A DNA stretch of 64,000 bases from CAYYMD01 sp964472875 (lineage in GTDB: Bacteria > Planctomycetota > Phycisphaerae > SM23-33). Shown here in pieces: positions 9,051 to 18,328 of the stretch (positions within the stretch are counted from its first letter, which is position 1; every line of letters begins with the position of its first letter). Both the position numbers and the translations under genes were made by a program. Under the pieces are notes generated by a model. It did no database searches, was not told where the DNA came from, and saw only the letters and a list, made by a program, of their open reading frames with translations. The DNA lies in the NCBI GenBank assembly GCA_964472875.1, contig CAYYMD010000003.1:1-64000 (forward strand), given 5' to 3'.

Positions 9051-9638
9051 TCAGAACAGGAAACTTATACCCAATGCCAGAATCACGGCCGCGCCGAATA
9101 TCTCCGCCCACTTGCTGAAGGCCCCGCCGATTCTTTTTCCGATAATCACGCCCGTCAGGGCCATAAGCCCCGCCGTCACACCCACTATCACCGACACCAT
9201 CCATATCGCCGCCGGACCTCTAATGCCCAGCGAAAAACCCGCCACGAGGGCGTCAATGCTTGTCGCCAGCGAGAGCCCCACCAGTGACCAGCCGCGGGTC
9301 GGGTCGGCCTTTGCGCCGGCCGGTTTTTGGCCAACGGGCACGCCGCTGTGCTTCAACGCCTCGTAAAGCATTTTAACCCCGATGGCCAGCAGCAGGCCCG
9401 CGGCCAGGTATGAACCCATGTAACTGAGAAATGCCGCCAGTTTCCTTCCGGCGTGGAATCCGCCGAGGACCATAAGACCCTGGAACAGGCCCATGTGCCA
9501 GGCCAGGCGGAATTTTTGCCTGGCCCCGTGCCAAACCACGCCCATGCCCAGGGATACGCCCATTGCGTCGGCGCCGAGACCTGCGGACAGGGCGATTATG
9601 TTAAAAATATCCGGTCCCATCGCCGGCAATGCTATCAC
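9051..9638 (-). CDS. mntP: MntP-family manganese efflux pump
   Basis: A 195-residue integral membrane protein with six predicted helices arranged as two repeats of three. Each half carries the conserved acidic motif of the MntP/YebN family (GADAMGVSLG near residue 22 and TSIDALVAGFSLG near 128). Known members export Mn(II) across the inner membrane. The GTG at 9638 lacks a good ribosome site; an ATG at 9620 (MGPDIFNII) would give a more typical family N-terminus. No yybP-ykoY riboswitch-like structure was recognised upstream. It is divergent from dapL. Confidence 0.85.
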   Translation of the reverse strand: MIALPAMGPDIFNIIALSAGLGADAMGVSLGMGVVWHGARQKFRLAWHMGLFQGLMVLGGFHAGRKLAAFLSYMGSYLAAGLLLAIGVKMLYEALKHSGVPVGQKPAGAKADPTRGWSLVGLSLATSIDALVAGFSLGIRGPAAIWMVSVIVGVTAGLMALTGVIIGKRIGGAFSKWAEIFGAAVILALGISFLF

Positions 9639-9771
9639 AATGACATCATATTTTCAGCGATGTTCGGCGAAAGTATCTAAGCCATCCGTTGCCGCTGTCG
9701 GCAGAACTGGTAAAATGCCGAGACCTTTGATATTTTCTAAACGGACTGTGAAATTTTAAGAAGGAGTTTAT

Positions 9772-10944
9772 ATGTCCTGGGATAAATCCGAGCGACTGAA
9801 GGCGCTGCCGCCTTATCTTTTTGTGGAGATAGACAAGGCCAAGCGCGATGCGTTGGCGGCCGGTAGAGACGTAATCAACCTCGGCGTGGGCGACCCCGAC
9901 CGCCCGACGTTCGATTTCATAATCAAGAAACTAAAGAAAGCCGCCGACGACCCGGCCAACCATCGTTACCCATTCGACGAGGGCGTGCCGCAGTTTCGTC
10001 GGACCGCGGCCGAGTTCATGAAAAAACGCTACGGCGTGGAACTCGACCCCGTCGAGCAGGTCATCACCACCATCGGCTCAAAGGACGGCATTGCCCACCT
10101 GCCGCTGGCGGTGGTGAACCCAGGTCAGGTGGTGCTTGTGCCGCGGCCGGGCTACCCGGTCTATAATTCCGCCTCCGTATTCGCCGGGGCCAAGCCGCAT
10201 TATCTGCCGCTGAGCGAGCAGAACTGCTGGCTGGTGGACTTCAAGTCCATACCGCAGGAGGTCGCCAGTTCCGCGCGGCTGATGTACGTTAACTACCCGA
10301 ACAACCCCACGGCCGCCATGGCCACCGACAACTGGTTCATCGAACTGGTCGCCTGGGCGAAGGAAAACGAGATTATCCTGGCCTCCGACGCGGCCTACAA
10401 CGAGGTCTACTTCGACGCCGAGAATGCCCCGCCCAGCATCCTTGAGGCGCCCGGGGCCGATGAAGTGGCGGTAGAATTCCACTCGCTGTCAAAGACGTTC
10501 AACATGACCGGCTGGCGTCTTGGCTTCGCGGCCGGAAACGCAGAGATAATCGCCGCCCTGGCGCAAATCAAAGGCAACGTGGATTCGGGGCAGTTCAACG
10601 CAATCCAGTGGGCCGGGGCAGCGGCGCTGGAAAAATACGACTGCGACGAAGTCGTCCGGCAGCGGGAGATTTACCGCAAGCGCCGCGACGTCTTGTGCGA
10701 AGGTCTGCAGCAGGCCGGCTACAGCGTTCCCAAGCCGGCCGCGACGTTTTACGTCTGGGGAAAATGTCCCGACGGCGTGGACTCGATGACCTTTGCCAAG
10801 CGGTGCCTGGACGAGGCCGACGTGGTGCTGATTCCCGGTGCGGGTTTCGGCGAACCGGCAGAGGGATATTTCCGCGCAGCCCTGACCGTTACGGAAAAGC
10901 GCCTGGCCGAGGCGGTCGAGCGACTGGGCAAAATAAAATGGTGA
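9772..10944 (+). CDS. dapL: LL-diaminopimelate aminotransferase
   Basis: A 390-residue class I/II PLP aminotransferase. It matches the DapL branch from its opening (LPPYLFVEIDK, NLGVGDPDRPT) through VNYPNNPT and SDAAYNEVYFD to the PLP-lysine motif SLSKTFNMTGWRLGF with K241. DapL makes LL-diaminopimelate directly from tetrahydrodipicolinate and glutamate, bypassing the acyl steps of lysine and peptidoglycan-precursor synthesis, and is the usual route in several planctomycetes, chlamydiae and cyanobacteria. AAGGAG lies nine bases before the ATG. It opens the biosynthetic gene run. Other class I aminotransferases are possible but less likely given the N-terminal motifs. Confidence 0.88.
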   Translation: MSWDKSERLKALPPYLFVEIDKAKRDALAAGRDVINLGVGDPDRPTFDFIIKKLKKAADDPANHRYPFDEGVPQFRRTAAEFMKKRYGVELDPVEQVITTIGSKDGIAHLPLAVVNPGQVVLVPRPGYPVYNSASVFAGAKPHYLPLSEQNCWLVDFKSIPQEVASSARLMYVNYPNNPTAAMATDNWFIELVAWAKENEIILASDAAYNEVYFDAENAPPSILEAPGADEVAVEFHSLSKTFNMTGWRLGFAAGNAEIIAALAQIKGNVDSGQFNAIQWAGAAALEKYDCDEVVRQREIYRKRRDVLCEGLQQAGYSVPKPAATFYVWGKCPDGVDSMTFAKRCLDEADVVLIPGAGFGEPAEGYFRAALTVTEKRLAEAVERLGKIKW

Positions 10945-10967
10945 GTTAATTAATTCGCCGACGGAAC

Positions 10968-11450
10968 ATGGAAGAAAAAACCGCATATATCGCGATGGGC
11001 AGCAACGTCGGCGAGAAGGCCGCGACGTTGCTGACCGCGGCCAAGATGATTGATGAGACGCGCGGCGTGGACGTGCTGCGGATATCTTCTATGATCGAGA
11101 CAGAGCCGGTAGGCGGGCCTGAAGATCAGCCGGACTATCTCAACGCGGCCGTCAAAGTCCGCACCACGCTGGACCCGTGGGAGCTGCTGGAGGTTCTGCA
11201 GGAAATCGAGTCGCACCTGGGTCGCAACCGCAGCAACGAGCAGCGGTGGGGGCCGCGCACGTGCGATCTTGACATACTCATGATGGAAGATGTGGTGATG
11301 GATTCCAACGAACTGACACTCCCACACCCGCGGATGCACGAGCGGCTGTTTGTGCTTCGGCCGCTGGCGATGATAGGCGGCGAGGCCGTCCACCCCACAC
11401 TCAACAAAACGGTGGCGCAGTTGCTGGGCGAACTGGAGGCCTCGCGGTGA
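10968..11450 (+). CDS. folK: 6-hydroxymethyl-7,8-dihydropterin pyrophosphokinase
   Basis: A 160-residue HPPK. Family signatures are the opening YIAMGSNVG, the substrate loop, and the PROSITE-like segment PRTCDLDILMM with the two metal-binding Asp residues, followed by LPHPRMHERLFVLRPL. It transfers pyrophosphate from ATP to 6-hydroxymethyl-dihydropterin in folate synthesis. It starts 23 bases after dapL and shares its last 4 bases (GTGA) with the kinase gene that follows, so the two are translationally coupled. No folP or folB lies nearby. Confidence 0.95.
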   Translation: MEEKTAYIAMGSNVGEKAATLLTAAKMIDETRGVDVLRISSMIETEPVGGPEDQPDYLNAAVKVRTTLDPWELLEVLQEIESHLGRNRSNEQRWGPRTCDLDILMMEDVVMDSNELTLPHPRMHERLFVLRPLAMIGGEAVHPTLNKTVAQLLGELEASR

Positions 11451-12070
11451 CCGCCTCGCTGGTGAGCATCATCGGTCCGCCGGCGGTGGGCAAGACGACG
11501 CTGGCCGAGATGCTGGCCGAGGACCTGTCGGCCGAACTCATCCGCGAGGATTACGCCGGCAATCCGTTCCTCGTGGATTCGTACGTGGGGCGTCAAAAGT
11601 GGCGACTGCCGGCGCAGTTATATTTTCTGCTGTCGCGCCTGCGGCAGTTGTCGGCCGCGACATGGCCGCAACATGGACTTTTCGTCAGCGATTACGGCTA
11701 CTGCCAGGACCGCATTTACGCGCGGGCGCGGCTCGAGGAGCGGGATTTCGAGGTTTACAGCAGCGTCGCCGACCGCTTCGACGGGCTCGTCCACCGCCCG
11801 GAGGTGGTTATCCGCCTTGATGCGCCGGAGGATATGCTGCTGGAGCGGATAGCCGCCCGCGGAAGGGACTTCGAGAAAGTCATGGACGCCGATTTCCTTG
11901 GCCGCATGCGGCAGGAATACGAAAAATATGCAAGCAACTGCGGCTGTCCGGTGATTGAGGTGGACTGCGGTGCGGTGGATTTCCGCGGCCGCGAGCATCG
12001 GAATGAACTGGCCGACCGCCTGCGCTGTTACATGGCAAAAATCGAAACCGCCACCGGAACCGAGGCGTAA
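11447..12070 (+). CDS. deoxynucleoside kinase family protein
   Basis: A 207-residue P-loop kinase of the deoxyadenosine/deoxyguanosine kinase (dNK) family. It has Walker A GPPAVGKTT at 10-18, the ERD-like segment SDYGYCQDRIYARARL for the sugar/base site, and the LID region RIAARGRDFE. It would salvage deoxynucleosides to monophosphates. The start is a GTG overlapping the folK stop. Only seven bases separate it from panC. A kinase for a different small alcohol cannot be excluded, but the fold and motif order fit dNK best. Confidence 0.82.
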   Translation: MTASLVSIIGPPAVGKTTLAEMLAEDLSAELIREDYAGNPFLVDSYVGRQKWRLPAQLYFLLSRLRQLSAATWPQHGLFVSDYGYCQDRIYARARLEERDFEVYSSVADRFDGLVHRPEVVIRLDAPEDMLLERIAARGRDFEKVMDADFLGRMRQEYEKYASNCGCPVIEVDCGAVDFRGREHRNELADRLRCYMAKIETATGTEA

Positions 12071-12077
12071 CAACAGT

Positions 12078-12920
12078 ATGGAAGTCTTCAAGACCATTGC
12101 CGAAATTCGCAGCCGGCTTGCATCCGAGACTCGCCAGAGGCGCATCGGGCTCGTGCCCACCATGGGCGCGCTGCACGAGGGGCACTTTTCGCTTATAGAC
12201 GCCGCACGTGGCGAATGCGATCTGGTGGTGGTGAGCATTTTCATAAACCCAACGCAGTTCGGACCGGGCGAAGACCTCGATGCCTATCCGCGCACGCCGG
12301 AGGAAGATTTGGCCGCATGCCGGTCCCGCGGCGTGGACGTTGTGTTTGCCCCGATGGTGGAGGAAATGTATCCCGACGAGCCGCTTACGGAAGTGAACGT
12401 AAAAGACCTGGACCGCCGCCTGTGCGGGGCGAGCCGGCCGGGACACTTCACCGGCGTGTGCACGGTGGTGGCCAAGTTGTTCGGCATAGTCGCGCCCGAC
12501 GCGGCGTATTTCGGGGCCAAGGATTACCAGCAGTCGGTAATCATCCGCCGGATGGTTCGTGATTTGAATTTTCCGGTCGAAATCCGGGTCTGCCCGACAG
12601 TGCGCGAAGAGGACGGCCTGGCGGTTTCCAGCCGCAATTCTTACTTGACCGACCGGCAGCGACGGCAGGCCCCGCAGTTATATCGTTCGCTGCAACTGGC
12701 GCGCGATATGATAGAGAAAGACCACCCGCTCGCCGGACGGGTCGTCGAGGCCGTGCGAGAACATCTGGGTAAAAACGCTCCCGACGGCGAAATAGATTAT
12801 GTTCGAATTGTTGACCCGGACACACTGCGGCAGGTAGAAGAAACCAACAGGCCGGTGCTTGTCGCGCTGGCGGTAAAGTTGGGCAATGCCAGATTAATTG
12901 ATAATATAAAAGCAGGTTGA
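12078..12920 (+). CDS. panC: pantothenate synthetase (pantoate-beta-alanine ligase)
   Basis: 280 residues with the nucleotidyltransferase signature MGALHEGH (HEGH at 33-36), FINPTQFGPGEDLDAYPR, the conserved FGAKDYQQ block and the second ATP motif ending AVSSRNSYL. It condenses pantoate with beta-alanine using ATP, the last step to pantothenate. The ATG at 12078 is the first that gives the canonical N-terminus; an upstream in-frame extension belongs to the shadow of the previous gene. It is paired with panD, which supplies beta-alanine; panB is not here. Confidence 0.97.
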   Translation: MEVFKTIAEIRSRLASETRQRRIGLVPTMGALHEGHFSLIDAARGECDLVVVSIFINPTQFGPGEDLDAYPRTPEEDLAACRSRGVDVVFAPMVEEMYPDEPLTEVNVKDLDRRLCGASRPGHFTGVCTVVAKLFGIVAPDAAYFGAKDYQQSVIIRRMVRDLNFPVEIRVCPTVREEDGLAVSSRNSYLTDRQRRQAPQLYRSLQLARDMIEKDHPLAGRVVEAVREHLGKNAPDGEIDYVRIVDPDTLRQVEETNRPVLVALAVKLGNARLIDNIKAG

Positions 12921-12964
12921 AATTTGACCACCTGATTATTACCTGCGTTAGTTACGGTGAAGCC

Positions 12965-13321
12965 ATGATGATAAAAGTACTGAAATCAAAGATACACCGC
13001 GCCACGATAACCGCCGCCGAGGTGGATTATGTCGGCTCGATAACCATAGACCGCGACCTGATGGATGAGGCGGGTCTGCGCGCCGGTGAATTCGTGCTGG
13101 TGGCGGACCTGGCCGACGGAGCGAGGTTCGAGACCTACGTTATCGAAGGCCCGCGGGGCAGCGGCACGATTTGCATAAACGGCGCGGCCGCCAGAATGGT
13201 CAACGTGGGCGACTTGTGCATAGTAATGGGTTACGGTTACGTCACGCCGGAAGAGGCCGAGGAGATCGAACCCAAGGTCGTTCTGGTTGACGGCGACAAT
13301 CGGATTAAAAAGAAACTATAA
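12965..13321 (+). CDS. panD: aspartate 1-decarboxylase precursor
   Basis: 118 residues, the usual length. The self-processing site is visible: YVGSITID, with Gly24-Ser25 where the proenzyme splits to make the pyruvoyl group on the new N-terminal serine. The other conserved parts (ICINGAAARMVNVGD and the closing hydrophobic strand) are present. It produces beta-alanine from aspartate for the preceding panC product. Two ATGs are adjacent (12965, 12968), with GGTGAAG just upstream. The start is 44 bases after panC. The proteobacterial maturation factor PanZ is not expected here. Confidence 0.96.
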   Translation: MMIKVLKSKIHRATITAAEVDYVGSITIDRDLMDEAGLRAGEFVLVADLADGARFETYVIEGPRGSGTICINGAAARMVNVGDLCIVMGYGYVTPEEAEEIEPKVVLVDGDNRIKKKL

Positions 13322-13363
13322 CCGCACGGCCGTCAGGGCGGTGAGCGCTAATACAGGAATCGA

Positions 13364-14383
13364 ATGCTGGATTATATAGTCGATTTTGGAACGATTGAGA
13401 TATTCGGCGAAGAATTTGCGCTGCGGATATACGGTTACGGGTTGATGCTGGTGCTGGGGTTTTTATGCGGAATATACCTGGCGCGCTGGCGCGCCAAACG
13501 GGCCGGCGAAGATCCCGAACATATAACCCGCTGTGGAATCCTGGCGCTGGTCGGCGGCGTTATCGGCTCCCGTGCGGCGTATATCATCCAGCACTGGCAG
13601 GACTTCGCCGACGCCCGCGACCCGGTCGGCGAGGTGATAAACATCACCTCCGGCGGCCTGATATATTACGGCGGCGTGGCGCTGGCGACGGTAATGGTGC
13701 TGGGGTACCTGGTGATAAAACGCAGGCCCGTCCGCAGATACCTGGACATAATAGCGGTTTCCCTGATGGTAGGCCTGGCGTTCGGGCGGGCAGGGTGCAC
13801 GCTTCACGGCTGCTGTTTCGGACAGACGTGCCGGTCGGGCTGGACGCTGGCTATCAGGTTCCCCATGTATTCCAAGCCGCTTATAAAGATAGACGGCGGC
13901 GACAATCCTTTCTCCTCCGGCCACCAGGCGCCCACGCCGGTTTACATTTACCAGGAGAGAAAGGGACTGATTCGTCCCGACCCGAGACTCGTCAACGACC
14001 ACGGCACACTTATCCAGCCGCGCAATTTCACGCCCGAGCAGATACGCATCGCCGAGCAGGCCGAAACTCTTCCGGTCAAGCCCGCCCAGCCGCTGGGCAT
14101 GATTAACGCGCTTTTGCTGGCGGGGATACTCGCCTTGTTTTACAGAATCCGGACCCGCGAGGGGCAGGTCTTCGCGCTTATGGTGATTATGTATCCCATT
14201 ACGAGGTTCTTCCTGGAAATGATTCGCGGCGACAATCCGCATAACATTACACAGGGGGTGCTTACGCACAATCAGGTTACGTCGATTGTGACGGTAGTTA
14301 TTGGTGCAATAATGTTCGTATCGTTGTATTTTATATCCCCGCGCAGCGGGCCCGTCTCAGCGGAGCCTTCGGCGGGCAGGTAA
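13364..14383 (+). CDS. lgt: prolipoprotein diacylglyceryl transferase
   Basis: A 339-residue inner-membrane enzyme with about seven helices. It carries the Lgt signature GRAGCTLHGCCFG around residues 140-152 and the family motifs YGYGLMLVLGFLCG and GGLIYYGGV. It transfers diacylglycerol from phosphatidylglycerol to the lipobox cysteine of prolipoproteins. It is somewhat longer than E. coli Lgt because of an insert (roughly 170-225, proline and charge rich) between the signature and the last helices. It follows panD by 42 bases with AGGAA before the ATG. Confidence 0.95.
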   Translation: MLDYIVDFGTIEIFGEEFALRIYGYGLMLVLGFLCGIYLARWRAKRAGEDPEHITRCGILALVGGVIGSRAAYIIQHWQDFADARDPVGEVINITSGGLIYYGGVALATVMVLGYLVIKRRPVRRYLDIIAVSLMVGLAFGRAGCTLHGCCFGQTCRSGWTLAIRFPMYSKPLIKIDGGDNPFSSGHQAPTPVYIYQERKGLIRPDPRLVNDHGTLIQPRNFTPEQIRIAEQAETLPVKPAQPLGMINALLLAGILALFYRIRTREGQVFALMVIMYPITRFFLEMIRGDNPHNITQGVLTHNQVTSIVTVVIGAIMFVSLYFISPRSGPVSAEPSAGR

Positions 14384-14432
14384 GACGGAGTCGTATTGCT
14401 TTTTTGACAGGATATTTCAACAGAAGGGATTA

Positions 14433-15821
14433 ATGATGAACAATAGCAGGCAGGTACTTTTGGCTTCGACGGCGATTTTGCTGGCCGCGGTTTCCGCGCG
14501 GGCTGATAAGGCATCCGATGTGCTTAACTCGCTTGCCGCAAGGGGGCGGGAGTCGATGGCACAGGTTAACGGAACTTATGAAGACGAAATGGGCAAGTCC
14601 GGCTTGAGCGGTATGGGGATATGCATAATGACCGATTCCGGCAATCGGGGAGTATTTATGACACTGGCGTTCGAGCCGGCGATGAAGCCGGAGTTCATAA
14701 AGGACCTCGAACTGGTGCTTCCCGGCGTAAAGGGCCGGTCGCTGCCGGCGAAACTGCTCGGTATAGACCCGGAGACTGGTATGGGGTTCGTAAAAGCCAC
14801 AGAGGCCCGTCAGTGGAAGCCGATAACCTTCGCCTCTTCGAAACTCAAGGCGGGCAAGCAGGTTTTCTCCGTGGGGCTGATGGATAAAAGTCACGCCCAC
14901 TCCGTTTATGTAGGAACCGCGTATGTCTCCTCGGTAATTGATGTGCCCCAGAAGGTGGCGTACCTGACCGGCGGAAAGCTGACCGGCGTCGGTTCTGTCG
15001 TCTTCGACGCCGACGGCAGGGCCATCGGCCTGGTCGGCAGGCAGCTGTTCCTGGATTACCAGACCCTCTCGCGCCGGGGCGCGGCGTCGCTGCCGTTGCG
15101 GAGCAAGCAGGAGTCGTCCTTTTTCACGCCGGTAGAGGAGTTCGCGCACGTTCTGCAAAACATTCCCTCTGCGCCCGACAAGGTCAGGACCCTGCCGTGG
15201 ACCGGCGTGCTGGGTTTCGCAAAGGTTACCGAGGAATACGCCGAAATAGCCGAAATCGACCGGCCGGCCGTCAAGGTCGAAAAAATCGTTCCCGGTTCGC
15301 CCGCCGACAAGAGCGGCCTGAAGGAACGCGATATTATAGTCGCCCTCAACGGCGAACCGGTCAAAAAGCTGGCCACGCCGGAGTTAACCGCCCGCAATTT
15401 CGCGCTGGAACTGATGCGGTTCGACGTCGGCGATACGGTTCGACTGACGGTGCTGACAGATGGAAAGACCAAGGATGTTACGCTGAAGCTCGCACCGATG
15501 CCGACCCGCCCGTCCGAGGCGCCTCGTTACGCCAGCAGAAAAATGGGCTTTGCAGTAAGGGAGCGGGTCATGCTCGACAAGCACACGCGGGAAGACGCCG
15601 CGGCAGAGACCCCCGGCCTTATAGTCATAGGTGTGGCCAATAACAGCCCGGCCGACGAAGCCGGCCTGCGCAGCGGCGACGTGATTACTTCTGTGGAAAA
15701 ACAGAAGGTCGAGACGATGGCTGCCTTCAAACAGATTGTCGAGGCCGCCGAAGGCAGAATAACACTGCTGGTCCGCAGGGGTGACGAAGACCTTGTGATT
15801 ACCGTCCGTGCCGGTTCGTAA
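14433..15821 (+). CDS. exported HtrA-like PDZ protein without a catalytic triad
   Basis: 462 residues: a signal peptide (to about ARA24), a trypsin-like beta-barrel region (about 40-215), and two PDZ domains (about 265-360 and 375-462, each with a GSPADKSGLKERD- or NSPADEAGLRSGD-type carboxylate-binding and loop segment). The layout is that of DegP/HtrA, but active-site motifs are missing. There is no TNxHV histidine block, the Asp strand reads DPETGMGFVKA, and GNSGGPL is replaced by GVGSVVFD. It may therefore be a binding scaffold or chaperone rather than a protease. It begins 49 bases after lgt and is followed closely by another exported protein. Confidence 0.8.
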   Translation: MMNNSRQVLLASTAILLAAVSARADKASDVLNSLAARGRESMAQVNGTYEDEMGKSGLSGMGICIMTDSGNRGVFMTLAFEPAMKPEFIKDLELVLPGVKGRSLPAKLLGIDPETGMGFVKATEARQWKPITFASSKLKAGKQVFSVGLMDKSHAHSVYVGTAYVSSVIDVPQKVAYLTGGKLTGVGSVVFDADGRAIGLVGRQLFLDYQTLSRRGAASLPLRSKQESSFFTPVEEFAHVLQNIPSAPDKVRTLPWTGVLGFAKVTEEYAEIAEIDRPAVKVEKIVPGSPADKSGLKERDIIVALNGEPVKKLATPELTARNFALELMRFDVGDTVRLTVLTDGKTKDVTLKLAPMPTRPSEAPRYASRKMGFAVRERVMLDKHTREDAAAETPGLIVIGVANNSPADEAGLRSGDVITSVEKQKVETMAAFKQIVEAAEGRITLLVRRGDEDLVITVRAGS

Positions 15822-15870
15822 ACCGGCTTATAGCCCTGCGGGCGTTGCGCTGTGGATGGGAGAGGATGTT

Positions 15871-18297
15871 ATGAAAAGGTTATTCGTGTTGGTGCTTTTT
15901 GCGGCCGTGGCGGCCGTGTGGTGTGGTCGCCCGTGCTGCGGACAGCAGGAAACGCGCCCGGCGGATGCGGCCGGGGCGGGCGGAAATAATTACACCTCCG
16001 CCGAAAAAGAACTGATTGTCGAAAGTCTGACGCACTCGGCGCGGAACATGGCCTTCTCGCCCGATGCGCCACACAGGGCCAAACGCATGGTCGCGCTTGT
16101 TCGGTTTGCCAAGCGCATCGACGGCAGTAGGGAGAAGGTCAACCGCCTGCTGGCCTTCGTCTACAGGTCGCAGGGGCGAATCGAGCAGGAACTGCAGGCC
16201 GTAGAAAAAATCCGCCGGGCCTCGCCCAACGATTATGAAACGGCGACCCGGTGGCTGGGGCTGCACCTCGACCTGCTCGACCGGAATACCGAACAGAGGG
16301 TCTCATTTCTGAAGGAACAGATAAATCGCAGTGAACTGCCCGGTGCGCTGCGGGCCGAGGCGATGGGGCAGCTGGCGGCCATATATCACGGGCAGGGCAA
16401 TCTCGACCAGGCACGCGATATGCTGGAAAAGGCCCTCTCGCTGGATGAGCACAACCCGACCGCCATTAAAGGTCTGCTGGAACTTGCGGAGAATATGGAG
16501 GTCGCCAGTCGCATCGGCTATATGCTGGACCTCGTGCAGGGCAGGCGTAATCCGGAGGCGACGGCCTCCACGATGGACATCGCCCTGGCCCTGGGCGACC
16601 ACGGGCTTTACACGCGGGCGGTGGAGTTTTTCGACGCGCTGGCCGGCACTCCTTCTATGGAGACCGACCAGCCGGACTTTGCCGTGGCGTACCTCAGCGC
16701 ACTTCTTGATGCGGGCCAGTACCAGCGGGCGCTGGAAATATTTCAGCCGGAAATGGACAAACTGAAGCGGGACACTGATTTTCTCTCACTGATGGTGGAG
16801 GCCTATCGCGCCGCCGGACGAAGCGAAGAGGCCAGCAAGGTCGTCGAGAGTATGCAGGAGCATTACCAGACAGAGAAGTCGGCGGCCGAGATGAAGCCCG
16901 CTGTGTCCAGGGAAATGGCATGGTTTTATCTCCATACTCTCGATCGCCCGGCCACGGCGCTCATCTACGCCCGGCAGGCGTCCAAAGCCATCGGCCACGA
17001 GCCCGTGCTTAAGCGGATTTTGGGCGCGGCCGAGCTTAAATCCGGGCGGGCGGAACTGATTGACTCAGGGCTGGGGCGCCTGGAGAAACTGCTGGACAGC
17101 GACGTTTACGCCGCGGTGTACCTGGCACAGTATCATTTCGCCAACGGCGACGACGAAGAGGCGCGGAAGGCGATTATGGCGGGGGCGGAGCTGACGCGGT
17201 CCGGCCCGGCCTACCGCCGCCTGCGGCGTATAGCCGACCAGCACGATGTAAAAATACCCCCGGCCGAGAATGCCGAGGCGATTGCAGAAGTCGTGGATAA
17301 GTTCGACCGTCGCTACCTGCGGATGGTGCACAAGCCGGATGAGTTTATATCCGTGCGGATAAGCCCTGCGGAAAAAATCGTTCCCGTCGGCGGCGGCGTG
17401 CGGCTTTCGGTAACTTTGACGAACACATCCGAGATTGCGGTGCCGCTGGGGCAGTGGGGGCTTATACGTCCGACGGTGGGTTTCAGTGTCGAACTCACAT
17501 CCAAACAGCGCAACGAGGCCGCCAAAACCTTCGCCAATCTTCCTATTTCCAACCTGCCGGCCCCTGCTTACCTGGCGCCGGGCAAAAGCATCAGCCGCGA
17601 GATTCGCATCGACGTGGGCGAACTGGAGGAATACCTTCTTCATCGCCCGTTGGTGACTTTTACGCTGAGTATTGACGGCGTGGTAGACCCTGTGCAGAGA
17701 GGCAGGAACATCGTAAGCGCCGCACCGAAAATTTCCGGCGGAGACGTCAAGGTGACGCGAGCGTCGCTGCTGCGGTGGCATCGGCTAAAGGGCAATCTCA
17801 AGGACTTCAAGCCGGATATCGACCGCACCTGGCCGGCCGCCTACAGGCGGCTGCTTGGGCTGATTGTCAGGGATTTGACAAAAGGCGATACTGCGGTTCG
17901 CATGCGTGCGGCAAGGCAGATTGCCTCGCTGTTGGCCATGTCTCGACTTATCGAGCAGGTGAAAATGGCCGCGCCAGACCAGCTCACCGGCGTGGTCAAA
18001 AAGCCCGTGCTGCTGACCATGACCAGGGAGACCCTGCGGGATGACTCCCCGGCCGTGCGGGCCGAATCGCTGACTTACACGCAATATGTCGCACTTGACG
18101 AGAGGATAATTTCTTTGCTGTCGCCCCTTGTGAACGATAAGGACGCGGCGACTATAGTCAAATTCAGACTGGTTGAACTGCTGGGGGCCGGCGGCGGCGA
18201 AGAGCAGAAATCGATTATCGATTACTACGCCCAGGATGACGATGAAATGGTCCGCCTTATGGCCGAGGCATTCGGCGAATCCGTCGATGGTAAGTGA
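15871..18297 (+). CDS. exported TPR and HEAT-like repeat protein
   Basis: 808 residues starting with a signal peptide (MKRLFVLVLFAAVAAVWCG). The first two thirds is alpha-helical with TPR-type units (for example YHGQGNLDQARDMLEKALS and AGQYQRALEIF). A beta-sandwich-like segment (about 510-610, VRLSVTLTNTSEIAVPLG) follows. The C-terminal 170 residues resemble HEAT repeats (DDSPAVRAESL, NDKDAATIVKFRLVELL). This suggests a periplasmic protein-interaction scaffold. GGAGAGG precedes the ATG by a few bases; the open frame extends to 15808 without signal-like sequence. It lies 49 bases after the PDZ protein, so the two may act together. No specific family was recognised. Confidence 0.75.
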   Translation: MKRLFVLVLFAAVAAVWCGRPCCGQQETRPADAAGAGGNNYTSAEKELIVESLTHSARNMAFSPDAPHRAKRMVALVRFAKRIDGSREKVNRLLAFVYRSQGRIEQELQAVEKIRRASPNDYETATRWLGLHLDLLDRNTEQRVSFLKEQINRSELPGALRAEAMGQLAAIYHGQGNLDQARDMLEKALSLDEHNPTAIKGLLELAENMEVASRIGYMLDLVQGRRNPEATASTMDIALALGDHGLYTRAVEFFDALAGTPSMETDQPDFAVAYLSALLDAGQYQRALEIFQPEMDKLKRDTDFLSLMVEAYRAAGRSEEASKVVESMQEHYQTEKSAAEMKPAVSREMAWFYLHTLDRPATALIYARQASKAIGHEPVLKRILGAAELKSGRAELIDSGLGRLEKLLDSDVYAAVYLAQYHFANGDDEEARKAIMAGAELTRSGPAYRRLRRIADQHDVKIPPAENAEAIAEVVDKFDRRYLRMVHKPDEFISVRISPAEKIVPVGGGVRLSVTLTNTSEIAVPLGQWGLIRPTVGFSVELTSKQRNEAAKTFANLPISNLPAPAYLAPGKSISREIRIDVGELEEYLLHRPLVTFTLSIDGVVDPVQRGRNIVSAAPKISGGDVKVTRASLLRWHRLKGNLKDFKPDIDRTWPAAYRRLLGLIVRDLTKGDTAVRMRAARQIASLLAMSRLIEQVKMAAPDQLTGVVKKPVLLTMTRETLRDDSPAVRAESLTYTQYVALDERIISLLSPLVNDKDAATIVKFRLVELLGAGGGEEQKSIIDYYAQDDDEMVRLMAEAFGESVDGK

Positions 18298-18328
18298 CTA
18301 TTCATTTTTTCTCCACAGCGGAGAAAGC

